Notes: generated by a model not told the origin, from the letters alone. Shown: positions 53,263-63,731, numbered from the stretch's first letter. The stretch is 64,000 nucleotides of DNA from Pustulibacterium marinum (GCF_900116665.1 NZ_FPBK01000003.1:1-64000); one strand, 5' to 3'. Numbers and translations are program-made.

Positions 53263-54366
53263 TTACTCTGCTCCTATGATTGGATTGGGTCTGCTAAACA
53301 CACCTTCTCCAAAATTGATATGATAGGTAGACTCAAACAATTGAGACGGTTGGTAATAATCGGTAGTGATGATCTGTGCTCCTGATTGTTTCGCTGCTTC
53401 AAAATGGCTATAATCATTTGCACGAGCTTCTTTGGTATTGGCATCCGCGCGGGTTCTGATGATGTACCCGGCTTTTACATATTCGGGAATGCGCTCATCC
53501 TCCGGATTGTTCAAGATCATGGCTCCGGCTTCGGGAGTTCCCGCTTCGGCATTGATAAATAACACACGCCCTTTTAAAGACGGATGTCCTGCTGCATAGC
53601 GCTCTTCTTTTTCTCCTTTGGTGTCTAGGATAAACAAAAACTTGCCTTTTCCGGCTGTTACCGTTGGCCATTGACCAGCGCGTACTGCTTCGTTGAGCGT
53701 AGCATAGGTACCACGAACATCATCTGGAGTAAGAATATGCTCTTTCCCTAAATACTTGAGTAAGGTTTTGTCCAACTCATCAAAAACTGTACTTGTAAAA
53801 GCTTCTGGTGCTGTACCAAAACGATTGGCTTTACCGTCCTTGGGTTCTAGGGTCACAAAGATAGTTCCGTGATCAGGATGCGCTTCCGACCATTTTTTCA
53901 AATCTGATAAGCAATCCGCTAATAAATAATATTGTGTACGGTAATCAATATCCGTTACGTGAATCATTTTAAAACCCGGTTGTGCTAACTTCCCCTCAGG
54001 ATCATACGCCGGTTGACCGGGAACCAGTTCCATCCCTTTTGGGTTGGCATACTTTCCACCTAAAGAATCTGCATAGGCATCTAGCTCTATATTGCGCAAG
54101 CCCATATCTAACTGTTTTAGTAACGGAATGTGCTCATATTGCAATCCGTAGATTCCGCCAGTGGAATCTTGTTCAGCTAAATAAGCAAAAAGCTCTGCAT
54201 CAATAGCGTTCTTATAACTATTGTGTGAACCAATAACCTGAACCTGGTTGATCTTTGGGGTGTTAGCAGCTATTTCTTGTTCTTTTTTAGGAGTAGTTTC
54301 GCACGACTGAGAAAGTGCTGCTCCTAGTAAAACACCTATATATATAAAGGGTTTGGTTAGTTTCAT
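53263..54366 (-). CDS. Ca2+-dependent phosphoinositide phospholipase C-like lipoprotein
   Basis: 367 residues from ATG at 54366; the frame opens earlier at 54489, but only this start gives a lipoprotein signal (Cys 22, LSQSCETTP). Fold motifs of PI-PLC C1-type proteins: QVIGSHNSYKN (catalytic His 48), GLRNIELDAYADS (metal site), MIHVTDIDYRT, and FVTLEPKDG. It is expected to cleave phosphodiesters such as glycerophospho-inositol compounds at the surface. Divergently placed from the second susC; a functional link is inferred only from position. Confidence 0.82.
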   Translation of the reverse strand: MKLTKPFIYIGVLLGAALSQSCETTPKKEQEIAANTPKINQVQVIGSHNSYKNAIDAELFAYLAEQDSTGGIYGLQYEHIPLLKQLDMGLRNIELDAYADSLGGKYANPKGMELVPGQPAYDPEGKLAQPGFKMIHVTDIDYRTQYYLLADCLSDLKKWSEAHPDHGTIFVTLEPKDGKANRFGTAPEAFTSTVFDELDKTLLKYLGKEHILTPDDVRGTYATLNEAVRAGQWPTVTAGKGKFLFILDTKGEKEERYAAGHPSLKGRVLFINAEAGTPEAGAMILNNPEDERIPEYVKAGYIIRTRADANTKEARANDYSHFEAAKQSGAQIITTDYYQPSQLFESTYHINFGEGVFSRPNPIIGAE

Positions 54367-54819
54367 AACGGATATATTTTGTGAAGCATTAAAAGTATAT
54401 ACTGCATGTAACTTTAATGCAAAGCTATTTAAAGCTTGTGTTATGTTATCTAAAAAACAACCAAACGAAAACGATATCAAAAAGTACAAAATGTTAATTT
54501 TTAGTTATTCGAAAATTGCTGAATCGTTAGGAAGTGAGATAATCGTTTTAGCAAAATTAATCATACGGTAACTTCAAAAAAATGGTTAAAAAATTAACAT
54601 TTCATTATTTAGCAACCGAAATTTCAAGGGATTTCTAACATCCCTCACAAAAGCTAAACAACTAATAAAAAACGTATCATCATCTTAAAAAACCAACCCC
54701 TCTATGATTTATTAACCCCTTATAAAGTACTATTTGTACGAATTAAAAAAAAGAAACCGCAGTTGCGCCAACAACCACGGTCTTTCTTAAGCATTGTAAA
54801 ACCAATAACTTAAAAATTA
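54367..54819. promoter_or_regulatory. Divergent region between PI-PLC and second susC
   Basis: No gene supported. AAAAACGTATC at about 54668 resembles the repeats before the first susC. TACTATTTG at about 54728 is a possible -7 element. A stem-loop (arms around 54751-54759 and 54777-54788, with GTTG/CAAC inside) precedes the susC start by 32 bp. Confidence 0.5.
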
Positions 54820-57800
54820 ATGTATTCTAAAATTACTTTTTTTAAGCTAAAAAAACTACTCTTTTTAGCTTTAGTTATGCTGTGTATCCCCGCAGGATTT
54901 GCTAAAAGCGCTGCTGTGTACAGCATTAAAAAAACACAATCCGGTGCCTATCAACAAACTATTACAGGTACTATTGTAGACGAACTAGGAACTCCATTAC
55001 CAGGAGCTACCGTAAGAGAAAAAGGAACTGATAACGGTGTGGTAACCGATTTTGATGGTAACTTTACCATTACCGTACCAGCCGGAGCCTTACTAGAAAT
55101 CTCTTTTATAGGCTATAAAATGCAGGAAGTAACTGCTGAAGAAAATTTACAAATTACTATGGAACCAGATGCTGCCAAGCTAGACGAGGTAGTATTGGTA
55201 GGTTATGGTACACAAACCAAAAAAGATGTAACCGGAGCAGTTGCCCAACTTTCTACAGAAGACTTTAAAAAAGGGGTCAACGTTTCTCCAGATAACTTGA
55301 TCCAGGGGAAAGTAGCCGGGGTACGTGTAGTACAATCCAGTGGTGAACCGGGAGCAGGTGTAAATGTTTCTATTCGTGGTATTGGTTCTATCCGTAGTGG
55401 TAGTACACCTTTATTCGTTGTAGATGGTATGCCATTGAGTAACGAGAGTGTAAGTGCTGCCAGCCCAAACTTCGGTTTAGGATCTTCAGCTCCTAAAAAC
55501 CCATTAAACTTCTTAAACACCAGCGATATTGCTTCGATGACAGTTTTAAAAGATGCATCGGCTACAGCTATTTATGGTGCAAGAGGTTCAAACGGGGTTG
55601 TGATCATCACCACCAAACAAGGACAAAAAGGAAAAGCATCGTTCACGGTAGATTCTTATGCAAGTGTTGCGCAAGTAATTGACAAAATAGATGTGCTTTC
55701 TGCAGATGAATACAGAAATGCAATTACCGATCCTGCATACGATCATGGTGGTAATACAGATTGGCAAGATGAACTATTCCGTAATGCCATTACACAAAAC
55801 CACAACTTCTCGTTCGCTAAAAGAACAGAAACCGGTAACTACTATGCGTCTTTATCGTATATGGATCAAGAAGGTATTGTAGAAACTAGTGATTTTGAGA
55901 GAACTACAGCTCGTTTGAATGCTGAAGAATCATTCTTAGACGAGAAGCGTTTAAAAGTAAAAATGAACCTTACTGCCAGCCAAATCAATGAATCGGGTAT
56001 TCCTAACGGTGCTGATGCAGGATCGGACGGACAGTTGATTATGCATGCTTTGATGGCGAACCCAACACAGCCTGTGTTTGCTGATAATGGAGACTATACC
56101 AACTTCAACCTAAACCAGAACTACAACCCTATGTATCTGTTACACATCTATGATGACCAAACAGAAACCGTACGTGTTTTAGGAAACTTGGAAACTACGT
56201 TCCGTATTATTGATGGTTTAGAGTATAAATTCAACTTGGGTATTGATAAATCAGTTTCTGAAAGAAATTCAACCATCTACCCGAACGTTACAGATAGACA
56301 ACAACAAGGGGCGTATGTTCAAAATAATCTGGACTCTCAAACAACATTGTTAGAGCATTACTTAACCTATAACTTCGATTTAGGAAAAAACAATTTTGAA
56401 GTATTAGGCGGATTGTCTTACCAGAAATATTATTTCTCAGGAACTTCTTTTTCTATCATCAATATTGATGAAATGGGTACAGGTGTTGCTCCTGCAAACA
56501 ACCCAGGATATTCAGGAGAACAATCGGGTGTGAGTGGTTATGCTCAGGAAAACGAATTACAGTCTTACTTTGGTAGAGTTAACTATAACTTTGACAACAA
56601 ATATTTGTTAACAGCATCGTTACGTGCAGATGGTTCTACACGTTTTGGAGATAATAACAAATATGGATATTTCCCTTCTTTCGCTGCCGGTTGGAATATA
56701 GACAGAGAAAGTTTCTTGGCAGATGTTTCAGAAATTAGTCAATTGAAACTACGTGCCAGCTGGGGACAAACAGGAAACCAGGAAGTTGCTAACAAAATTA
56801 CGCAAGCAAGTTACTCTCAGTCACAAGCCGGTGGTTATTACTTGTATAACGATTATAGCCTAATTAACGGTATTGTAGTTAACCGTACTGCAAACCCAGA
56901 TTTAAAATGGGAAGTGGTAACACAGTTTAACGTTGGTACCGATTTCAGTTTATGGGATAACAAATTATACGGTTCCTTAGACTACTACAACAAAACCACT
57001 ACGGATGCTATTTTGAACATTCCTTCAGAACCATTAAGCCCTACATCATCTGTTTGGAGTAATATTGACGGAGAAATTGTGAACAAAGGTTTTGAATTTA
57101 CCTTAGGTTCTCAGTTAGTAAGCACAGAAGATTTCAACTGGACACTTGATGTGAACGGTGCTACGTTGAACAACGAGATCAAAAATCTTCCGGTATCTGA
57201 ACTGTATTCTGGTAGCGTTGCAGGACCTGGACTTTCTGGAGTTGCTGCAAACATTTACAAAAGCGGGTACGAAGCAGGGTCATTCTTTATGTTGAAACAT
57301 TTAGGTTATGATGAAAACGGAACTGATATTTTTGAAGATATTAATAACGATGGTGTCATCAATGCAGATGACCGTCAAATCTTTGAAGGAGCGTTGCCTA
57401 ACTTTACTTTTGGTATCAATACCAACTTAAGCTACAAACGTTGGGATCTAAGCCTTGCCTTTATAGGACAAACCGGTGGATACTTGGTAAACAACACCAA
57501 CCTTGCATTGAACATTAACAACTTAGCTTCTGACAGAAACGTGTTGGCAGATTTCTATAACCAAGGTGCAAATTCTCAAAACACACCACAGTTGTCTACC
57601 CTTTACATGGAAAAATCAGATTTCATTCGTTTGAACAACGCTCGTTTAGGATATACAGTAAATGTAGAAAAGATCAACTGGTTACAAGGACTGAATATTT
57701 ATGTAACAGGTTCTAACTTGTTTACCATAACCAACTATACAGGTTTTGATCCTTTAGTGAACAGTCCACGTTCTTCAGGAGGAAATCAATCCATCGGTAT

Positions 57801-57861
57801 CGATTATACCACCTATCCATCTGCCAGATCATACATGATTGGTGCAACTATAAAACTATAA
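54820..57861 (+). CDS. SusC-like TonB-dependent transporter, second locus
   Basis: 1013 residues. Long N-terminal leader (to about residue 29, AGFAKS), carboxypeptidase-D-regulatory domain (ITGTIVDELGTPLPGATV), TonB-plug start VLVGYGTQTKKD (125-136), plug with IYGARGSNGVVIITTKQG, and barrel ending in ATIKL. Imports an unknown glycan or other polymer with the SusD partner 7 bp downstream. No glycosidase is encoded next to it on this strand. Confidence 0.95.
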   Translation: MYSKITFFKLKKLLFLALVMLCIPAGFAKSAAVYSIKKTQSGAYQQTITGTIVDELGTPLPGATVREKGTDNGVVTDFDGNFTITVPAGALLEISFIGYKMQEVTAEENLQITMEPDAAKLDEVVLVGYGTQTKKDVTGAVAQLSTEDFKKGVNVSPDNLIQGKVAGVRVVQSSGEPGAGVNVSIRGIGSIRSGSTPLFVVDGMPLSNESVSAASPNFGLGSSAPKNPLNFLNTSDIASMTVLKDASATAIYGARGSNGVVIITTKQGQKGKASFTVDSYASVAQVIDKIDVLSADEYRNAITDPAYDHGGNTDWQDELFRNAITQNHNFSFAKRTETGNYYASLSYMDQEGIVETSDFERTTARLNAEESFLDEKRLKVKMNLTASQINESGIPNGADAGSDGQLIMHALMANPTQPVFADNGDYTNFNLNQNYNPMYLLHIYDDQTETVRVLGNLETTFRIIDGLEYKFNLGIDKSVSERNSTIYPNVTDRQQQGAYVQNNLDSQTTLLEHYLTYNFDLGKNNFEVLGGLSYQKYYFSGTSFSIINIDEMGTGVAPANNPGYSGEQSGVSGYAQENELQSYFGRVNYNFDNKYLLTASLRADGSTRFGDNNKYGYFPSFAAGWNIDRESFLADVSEISQLKLRASWGQTGNQEVANKITQASYSQSQAGGYYLYNDYSLINGIVVNRTANPDLKWEVVTQFNVGTDFSLWDNKLYGSLDYYNKTTTDAILNIPSEPLSPTSSVWSNIDGEIVNKGFEFTLGSQLVSTEDFNWTLDVNGATLNNEIKNLPVSELYSGSVAGPGLSGVAANIYKSGYEAGSFFMLKHLGYDENGTDIFEDINNDGVINADDRQIFEGALPNFTFGINTNLSYKRWDLSLAFIGQTGGYLVNNTNLALNINNLASDRNVLADFYNQGANSQNTPQLSTLYMEKSDFIRLNNARLGYTVNVEKINWLQGLNIYVTGSNLFTITNYTGFDPLVNSPRSSGGNQSIGIDYTTYPSARSYMIGATIKL

Positions 57862-57868
57862 TCTACAC

Positions 57869-59629
57869 ATGAAAATTTTAAATATCACATCTAAAATAGC
57901 TTTAACAGCAATCTTGGCTTCGTCTGTATTTAGTTGTACAGATTTAGAAGAACAGGTGATCGATGAAGTCATCGGAGGAGAAAGTCAAAACCCGGAAAGT
58001 GCCGTAGCTGCAGCCTATGCTCAAATGGCGGAAGGTACTTTTACAGATCACGGAAATGTTTGGGGATTACAAGAATACCCAACAGATGAATGTATGCTGC
58101 CAACACGTGGTAGTGACTGGGGAGACGGTGGAAAATGGAGAGCATTGACCGAGTTGACCTGGGGAACCAACAATGCGGCAGTTTCTAGTACTTGGAACGC
58201 TTTAACCAGTGGTATTACACGTTCTTTAACTGCTATTGAAGCCTTACAAGCAAATCCTGATTTCACGAATCAAGAATTGTTTATGGCAGAAACCAGAGGT
58301 TTACTAGCCTTGTACGTTTACAACACGCTTGATTTATTTGGACAAGCTCCTTACAGAGATTTGTTTGGCGATGATAATTCATTAGTAATTCTACAAGCGG
58401 ATACCGAAATTGATAACTTGATCACAGAAGTAGAAAGTATCATTCCTCAGTTGGCTGAATTAGGAGAACAACAGACGTACAACGGTCGTTTTACCAAACA
58501 AGCAGCGTATGCATTGTTAGCCGATATGTATTTGAACAGAGCTGTACTAAAAGACAGGTACAATGCTTCTTCTAGCTTCAACTTTACGGAAACAGCAGTA
58601 GATGGTGACGGTACCGATATGGATAAAGTAATCTACTATACTTCTTTATTGATCAACGGAAACTTTCAGTTAGAAAGTAATTATTTTGACAATTTTGCTC
58701 TAGATAACGGAACCAGTACCGAAATGATCTTTGCGGTAGTTCAAGAAAATGACAACATTCGTAGAAGTGATAACGACTTTGCTTATATGTCTGCCGCTCG
58801 TGGTCAAAAACAAAGTCCGGATAATCGTGGTACCAACGCTTCTTGTGTAGAAACAGAATTCTACAATACTTGGGAAGGAAATCATGACGATCCACGTTTC
58901 CACAGATATTATCAATACGATGATGGAACTTGGTTTATGAACGACGGAACTACAGGAAGTGTACCTGTTCAAGATGCCAGACCAGATACTGGAAAACCTG
59001 TTTTCCACTTTAACAGAGGTTTATTAGCTGGGCAACAATATGGTCCGTTATTAGATGGTCAAGGTGGTTATGTAATGGATGGTAGCCGTATTGCAGTAAG
59101 CTTCTTATACATGGAGAAAAATGCTACAGTACCTATGGATTTCACACCGGAATTGAACTTCAACAATCCATTGGAAGCTGTATTTACACAAGATCAGATC
59201 AACCAGGGAGTGCGTAACTTCAAGTGGGAATTTGATCCTGAATACGGAAACGGAAGTAGCCAAGTAGACGTTCCTCTATACCGTTTAGGAGGTATCTACT
59301 GTATGCGTGCCGAAGCGTATTTTAGAAAAGGTGAAACAGGAAGTGCGTTAAGCGACATAAACATGCTAAGAACCAGCAGAACTCGTGAAGCATTATTTGA
59401 CAATGCACCGGGTGTAGCTTTGGAATCTTTAAATGAAACTTCGCTATACAATGAAATAGGTTTTGAAATGTATTGGGAAGGATACCGAAGAAAGCAAATG
59501 ATTCGTTTTGGAACGTATGACGAGGCATATACTGCCAAAGCAGCTACGGATCCTTATTTAAGAGTCTATGCAATTCCACAGGAAACCATTGACGTTGCAG
59601 ATTACATAGCCCAAAATCAGGGTTACTAG
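57869..59629 (+). CDS. SusD-like binding lipoprotein, second locus
   Basis: 586 residues, lipoprotein Cys 23 (SVFSCTDLEEQ). SusD features: WNALTSGITRSLTAIEAL, a helical TPR-like part (TKQAAYALLADMYLNRAVL), LYRLGGIYCMRAEAYFRKG and a C-terminal EMYWEGYRRKQMIRFGTYDE. Longer than the first SusD (496 residues). Ends before a very strong terminator. Confidence 0.95.
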   Translation: MKILNITSKIALTAILASSVFSCTDLEEQVIDEVIGGESQNPESAVAAAYAQMAEGTFTDHGNVWGLQEYPTDECMLPTRGSDWGDGGKWRALTELTWGTNNAAVSSTWNALTSGITRSLTAIEALQANPDFTNQELFMAETRGLLALYVYNTLDLFGQAPYRDLFGDDNSLVILQADTEIDNLITEVESIIPQLAELGEQQTYNGRFTKQAAYALLADMYLNRAVLKDRYNASSSFNFTETAVDGDGTDMDKVIYYTSLLINGNFQLESNYFDNFALDNGTSTEMIFAVVQENDNIRRSDNDFAYMSAARGQKQSPDNRGTNASCVETEFYNTWEGNHDDPRFHRYYQYDDGTWFMNDGTTGSVPVQDARPDTGKPVFHFNRGLLAGQQYGPLLDGQGGYVMDGSRIAVSFLYMEKNATVPMDFTPELNFNNPLEAVFTQDQINQGVRNFKWEFDPEYGNGSSQVDVPLYRLGGIYCMRAEAYFRKGETGSALSDINMLRTSRTREALFDNAPGVALESLNETSLYNEIGFEMYWEGYRRKQMIRFGTYDEAYTAKAATDPYLRVYAIPQETIDVADYIAQNQGY

Positions 59630-59648
59630 ATTGCGTTTATATAGTTGT

Positions 59649-59679
59649 GAAAACGCCGGCAGATGCCGGCGTTTTTTTA
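59649..59679 (+). terminator. Rho-independent terminator after the second susD
   Basis: AAACGCCGGC and GCCGGCGTTTT arms around a 4-nt loop, followed by a long T run. Confidence 0.88.
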
Positions 59680-59686
59680 TATGCTA

Positions 59687-60220
59687 TTATTTCCATTTCC
59701 AATCAGAAAGATTCTTGAAAGGTACATTGGCTGCAGTAAAATATGCTTCAAAAGCGTCTTGATCCTTAACCGTATATTTTGGAACTACAATTCCTTGATT
59801 GGGCGCCAAATGAATGATATAATATTCCGGAATAGCCACAAAAGAATCCAATTCGGTCAATTTTACCGTTGCATTGCTACCTTCATCAGAGGTGAAAATA
59901 GCTTCTTTGGTAACCTCTACCGTAGCAGGTTTCCCAATTTTATTGGTATAATTTTCTTTTACATAGCGCTTGTAATAACGTGTATACAACCTTTTACTGT
60001 ACAAAGGATAGATTAACAACCAAAGTAATCCTATCGTTGCCATAGAAATCCCCACAGTGATGTCACCGGATGCATAGGCATAAATTGCCATTCCCAAATA
60101 CATAATAGGTAACATAAACTTTCTTCGCTGTCTTTTGCGCCTTTCTCGTTTAGATTGTGACGTTACATAAAATTGATACTGAATAAGGTCTTGTTCGTTT
60201 AACTGATATTGAAGTTTCAT
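59687..60220 (-). CDS. YcxB-like membrane protein
   Basis: 177 residues. A basic N-terminal stretch (KRERRKRQRRKF), two helices (about 36-52 and 54-72), and a C-terminal beta domain (KPATVEVTKEAIFTSDEGSN ... FVAIPEYYIIHLAPNQGIVVP) as in YcxB-like proteins. Function unknown. It shares its 3' side with the susD terminator. Confidence 0.78.
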   Translation of the reverse strand: MKLQYQLNEQDLIQYQFYVTSQSKRERRKRQRRKFMLPIMYLGMAIYAYASGDITVGISMATIGLLWLLIYPLYSKRLYTRYYKRYVKENYTNKIGKPATVEVTKEAIFTSDEGSNATVKLTELDSFVAIPEYYIIHLAPNQGIVVPKYTVKDQDAFEAYFTAANVPFKNLSDWKWK

Positions 60221-60317
60221 TAAGTATTGTTTAGGTTTCCCGAAGATACAATTTATCAGTAATGAAAAAAATTACTGGGTAAACCAAGTCTATTCTTTAT
60301 TGAATAACAAGAAAAGA

Positions 60318-61142
60318 TTAGTCGGTTTTTCGCTGAAACAAATTCAATTCTTTTACGGTTTCTAATCCTTCCCATTGAAAAGAACGTTGTATGATTACTG
60401 TTTTGGTCCAATTCAGGGAATCGTCTTCAAAAGTTATTCTTTCAAGTTTGTAACCAATAGCATTTGCTTCTCCCTCTTCATCTGTTGGAAAAATCAACTG
60501 TTCTTGAAATGAAAAAATACCTGCATCTGCTATTTGAGAAACATTTGCTAATAGCGTTAGAGCTTCTTGATTCCATATCAGATAGGTAAACCCTCCTTCT
60601 ATACCACAAGCTTCCGATATGTAATCTATTTTGACGATATTATCAATTCCCTTTAGATGTTTTCCTGAATTAATTTCTACATCAAAATCGGAATTCCACA
60701 AATCAAAAATGGCTTCTTCATAGGTACTATTGTCTTGAGTTGTTCGCACTTTCAATTGTTCTTTGTCATTATCGCTTCTTGATACCTGAAAAAGAAAGTC
60801 AGTAAATGTTTTGCTGGAGCTCACTCTATCTAAAGCAATCAACGCTCCCAAAATATAACCTTCTTTACCATCTACCTCTACTCGATACCATGGCGATAAA
60901 ACACCATCAAACTCCATAGCGTTTTCCGACTTTAAAATTATTTTGATCATCGTATTGATGGGTAAAATAGCCAGTACTTCACTATCCGTAGAAGCATTTT
61001 CTCTTAATTTCACTTGGTCTGCAAACAAATATTGATAGCTACCGGAATCAAAATCATGGTTATAAAGCGGACGTATTTCTGAATCTTGTGCAATCATTTG
61101 TAATTGCATCAACAAGGTTATCAACCAAATAATTTTTCGCAT
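60318..61142 (-). CDS. SH3-domain exported protein
   Basis: 274 residues with a signal peptide ending MIAQD. Residues about 38-105 form a bacterial SH3 fold (VKLRENASTDSEVLAILPIN ... PWYRVEVDGKEGYILGALI). The remainder is beta-rich and unassigned. SH3 folds of this kind often bind cell-wall peptides. It starts 3 bp before the 61146 gene stop, so these are one operon. Confidence 0.8.
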   Translation of the reverse strand: MRKIIWLITLLMQLQMIAQDSEIRPLYNHDFDSGSYQYLFADQVKLRENASTDSEVLAILPINTMIKIILKSENAMEFDGVLSPWYRVEVDGKEGYILGALIALDRVSSSKTFTDFLFQVSRSDNDKEQLKVRTTQDNSTYEEAIFDLWNSDFDVEINSGKHLKGIDNIVKIDYISEACGIEGGFTYLIWNQEALTLLANVSQIADAGIFSFQEQLIFPTDEEGEANAIGYKLERITFEDDSLNWTKTVIIQRSFQWEGLETVKELNLFQRKTD

Positions 61143-61145
61143 GAA

Positions 61146-61631
61146 TTAGTGTTTATAAAGGGTAATAATTAGTTTTTCATCATCGTACATAGCTTCGGAA
61201 CGTGTGTATTTTTTTAAGAACTTCTTTAGCTTCTTTTCTGATTTAAAATCTTCCTGATCTTTCCCCAATTTTATTTGAAACGGACTGGTTATTTCGTACA
61301 TTTTTAAAGAATCTGCCCAAATTTTCAGCATGTAAAAACCATACCGTTGCTTTTCATTATCGGGTTCTATGGTAAAAATCAATTGGTCATTAATGGTATT
61401 GGTGTGGGCCTTGAATCCTTCTTTCAAACTATCGTTTACCAACATGGAAAGTTGGTATGTTTCCTTATCAAATGCTTTGATATGTACAATTTCAGATGTA
61501 CTCTGAGCATTGTGCCAAGTACCCAAAAGCATTGGCAAAACTGGCTCTTTGCCAGACAAGGAATATTGAGACGATAACGTGCAAGCCACCATTAGTACCG
61601 CTAAAGCTAAAAGAAATCCGATTTTTTTCAT
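61146..61631 (-). CDS. Lipoprotein of unknown function
   Basis: 161 residues with lipoprotein Cys 17 (AVLMVACTLSSQ). The mature part has a lipocalin-like opening (LLGTWHNAQSTSEIVHIKAF) and later DSLKMYEITSPFQIKLGKDQ. No enzyme motif. Second gene from the 5' end of the run 60318-62333 or a separate operon with 61656; spacing is 24 bp. Confidence 0.76.
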   Translation of the reverse strand: MKKIGFLLALAVLMVACTLSSQYSLSGKEPVLPMLLGTWHNAQSTSEIVHIKAFDKETYQLSMLVNDSLKEGFKAHTNTINDQLIFTIEPDNEKQRYGFYMLKIWADSLKMYEITSPFQIKLGKDQEDFKSEKKLKKFLKKYTRSEAMYDDEKLIITLYKH

Positions 61632-61655
61632 ACGATTGCAATCATTAAATTATGA

Positions 61656-62333
61656 CTATTTTTCTATAATAATTTTCATTACCGCAGGTTCAAAAAGAGC
61701 ATCGGGTATGGTCTTAGGCTCAATAGCTGTTACTTTTTGAGATGCTTCCATAAATCCCGGAATGGTTACGTGATTTTCAAGGCTTAATGCTCCGGATGCT
61801 GCTACGTATTTATTCCAAAAACCATCGGTATCTTGTTTATAAAACTCAGGATTTAATCGGTAATCCGGATGAAAATAATAGGTTCCCTTGTACTCCAATA
61901 ATCCATTGGTCGCATCCTCTATTTGATAATGAATAGTGATCGATTCACACTCTTTACCTAAAATCTCTTTCTTTGGGTCTTTGTTTCGGGTAAATTCTAA
62001 AAGCGTATGCGCTTCGGTCCCTAATTTTTCTTTGTATATGGTATCGCTTTTTTGAAACTCTGTGTATTTATAACCTTCATCCAAACGAACCGTTACTTTT
62101 CGCCATCCTTTTTTACCTTTTGCGTTATTAATCATACTATACCTGTCTTCTTTGACCAAAGCTGTGATACGCGTGCCCACTTCTCGTTCTAAAACTTCTT
62201 CTGAAAGATCAGGATGTAAAGGACTATAGCTTACACTATATTTCACCACTCCTTCAAAATAATCTTGTGCTTGCAATGGTGCTATGGCCAGCATGCTCAT
62301 GCATATACAAATCTTTACGAACAACTTCTTCAT
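61656..62333 (-). CDS. Exported hypothetical protein (GLPGLI/DUF4412-like)
   Basis: 225 residues, signal peptide ending LQAQD. FEGVVKYSVSY at the mature start and KEILGKECESITIHYQ in the middle resemble GLPGLI/DUF4412-type proteins, which have unknown envelope roles. The start lies 3 bp after the stop of the upstream membrane-protein gene. Confidence 0.75.
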   Translation of the reverse strand: MKKLFVKICICMSMLAIAPLQAQDYFEGVVKYSVSYSPLHPDLSEEVLEREVGTRITALVKEDRYSMINNAKGKKGWRKVTVRLDEGYKYTEFQKSDTIYKEKLGTEAHTLLEFTRNKDPKKEILGKECESITIHYQIEDATNGLLEYKGTYYFHPDYRLNPEFYKQDTDGFWNKYVAASGALSLENHVTIPGFMEASQKVTAIEPKTIPDALFEPAVMKIIIEK

Positions 62334-62336
62334 ACC

Positions 62337-62849
62337 TCAACTTTTAAAAGATTTTTGTTTTAAATTTTCCAGATAGAATATGGCTACTGTCACCAGCATT
62401 AATGCCACGGAAAGCATACGGTATTCCATTACTAATACACGGTCTATCACCAAAGGTGTTAAAATACAGAATGTAACAACCCAAAGGAGTTTTAAAACAT
62501 CCAATACTCTTTTGTAAGGTTTTTGATAAAAATGCAAAACATATAATATTCCTATGATAAAAAAACTAAGTCCCATTACATAAGAGGAAAAATTCCAATG
62601 CATTACTTTTAATAATGTACTAATGATGAAGAGTGATACACAAGCTTTGAGCAATTTAAAATTACGCGTTTTTTTAAAGCTTCCATTTTGAATCAATAAT
62701 GCTGCACCACCAAATTCAATCATGGGAAGTCCCAACCGTTCTATACTCAAGATTGAAATGCTTTCACCGGTATAAAACTTATAGAAAGCGTACAAACTCA
62801 GTAGCATTCCTAAAACAATGATTCCTAAATAGTAGCCGTTCTTTACCAT
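62337..62849 (-). CDS. Membrane protein, GldL-like motif
   Basis: 170 residues with four to five helices. LLKVMHWNFSSYVMG resembles the KIMHWPG segment of GldL-type membrane proteins of gliding/T9SS motors, but the rest does not follow that family, so I do not assign it. First gene of a four-gene operon running to 60318. Confidence 0.72.
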   Translation of the reverse strand: MVKNGYYLGIIVLGMLLSLYAFYKFYTGESISILSIERLGLPMIEFGGAALLIQNGSFKKTRNFKLLKACVSLFIISTLLKVMHWNFSSYVMGLSFFIIGILYVLHFYQKPYKRVLDVLKLLWVVTFCILTPLVIDRVLVMEYRMLSVALMLVTVAIFYLENLKQKSFKS

Positions 62850-62924
62850 AACTGTTCAAAAAATATGTAATATTCTATAAAACTAATAAAAGTGAAGGTA
62901 TGCCTAACATTTTATAATAAAAAC

Positions 62925-63731
62925 TTATTCTAACTCTAGTTTATCCAATGTTGGCTGTGGTTTAATCCACAAGGTTTTTCTATTGATCGCCAATTTTTCG
63001 CCGCGGCTTAACTTACTTATAACGGTGTAGGCAATGGCCAAAGCTACGGTGATATATCTGAACAAATTGCCATAGCTATTACCTAAGGCGTTTTCAGAAA
63101 CATCAAACAACATCCAGGAGAAGTTCATGAAAAAATGCATAAAGATGGCCACATATAAATTGTAGTTCCACTCCACATAGAGCCATGCAAAAAGTATAGC
63201 TCCCATAAACGTAGTGATAAAAATACCGAACAATACAGAAGGATCATGACTTTGCCACAAATGTCCGGATGCAAAAATAATGGCTCCCAATATCACAGAA
63301 GGAATAAACCCAAACCGTGTAAACCTAAATAGCTGCCCAAAAAGAAATCCTCTAAAATAGAGTTCTTCAAAGAAAGCAGCTGCCACGGCTCCTATTAAAA
63401 ATTCATTAAGCGTAAGTGTTGCATTGATCTCAAAAAAGAAAGCAAACCCAACAAACATAGGAGTTGTAAAAAATAATGCAATGAAAACTCCTCTTACAAA
63501 ATCTTTGTGCATTCCTAAAGACTCCCAGATACTTTTGAGTTCGTTGATACCAACAGCGCCCACAAAAACAGGAATTCCAACAAAAATATATGCTAAAATA
63601 TGACTCACACCCCTTTGGTGAATCAGTTGATCAAATGTATCTCTAACTCTTGCAAACTGAAAATCCATCAGCAAGTAAAAGCATAAAAAACAAATGCCTG
63701 TTACTATGAGAACTTTTATGGTCTTACTCAT
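62925..63731 (-). CDS. CPBP-family intramembrane protease (CAAX-type)
   Basis: 268 residues from ATG at 63731; five more residues would precede it at 63746. About eight helices. EELYFRG (122-128) is the EExxxR motif, ASGHLWQ (154-160) gives the next His, and HFFMNFSW the last, the full catalytic set of CPBP/Rce1-like enzymes. Possible role in bacteriocin immunity, maturation or membrane-protein processing; no toxin gene adjacent. Confidence 0.87.
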   Translation of the reverse strand: MSKTIKVLIVTGICFLCFYLLMDFQFARVRDTFDQLIHQRGVSHILAYIFVGIPVFVGAVGINELKSIWESLGMHKDFVRGVFIALFFTTPMFVGFAFFFEINATLTLNEFLIGAVAAAFFEELYFRGFLFGQLFRFTRFGFIPSVILGAIIFASGHLWQSHDPSVLFGIFITTFMGAILFAWLYVEWNYNLYVAIFMHFFMNFSWMLFDVSENALGNSYGNLFRYITVALAIAYTVISKLSRGEKLAINRKTLWIKPQPTLDKLELE

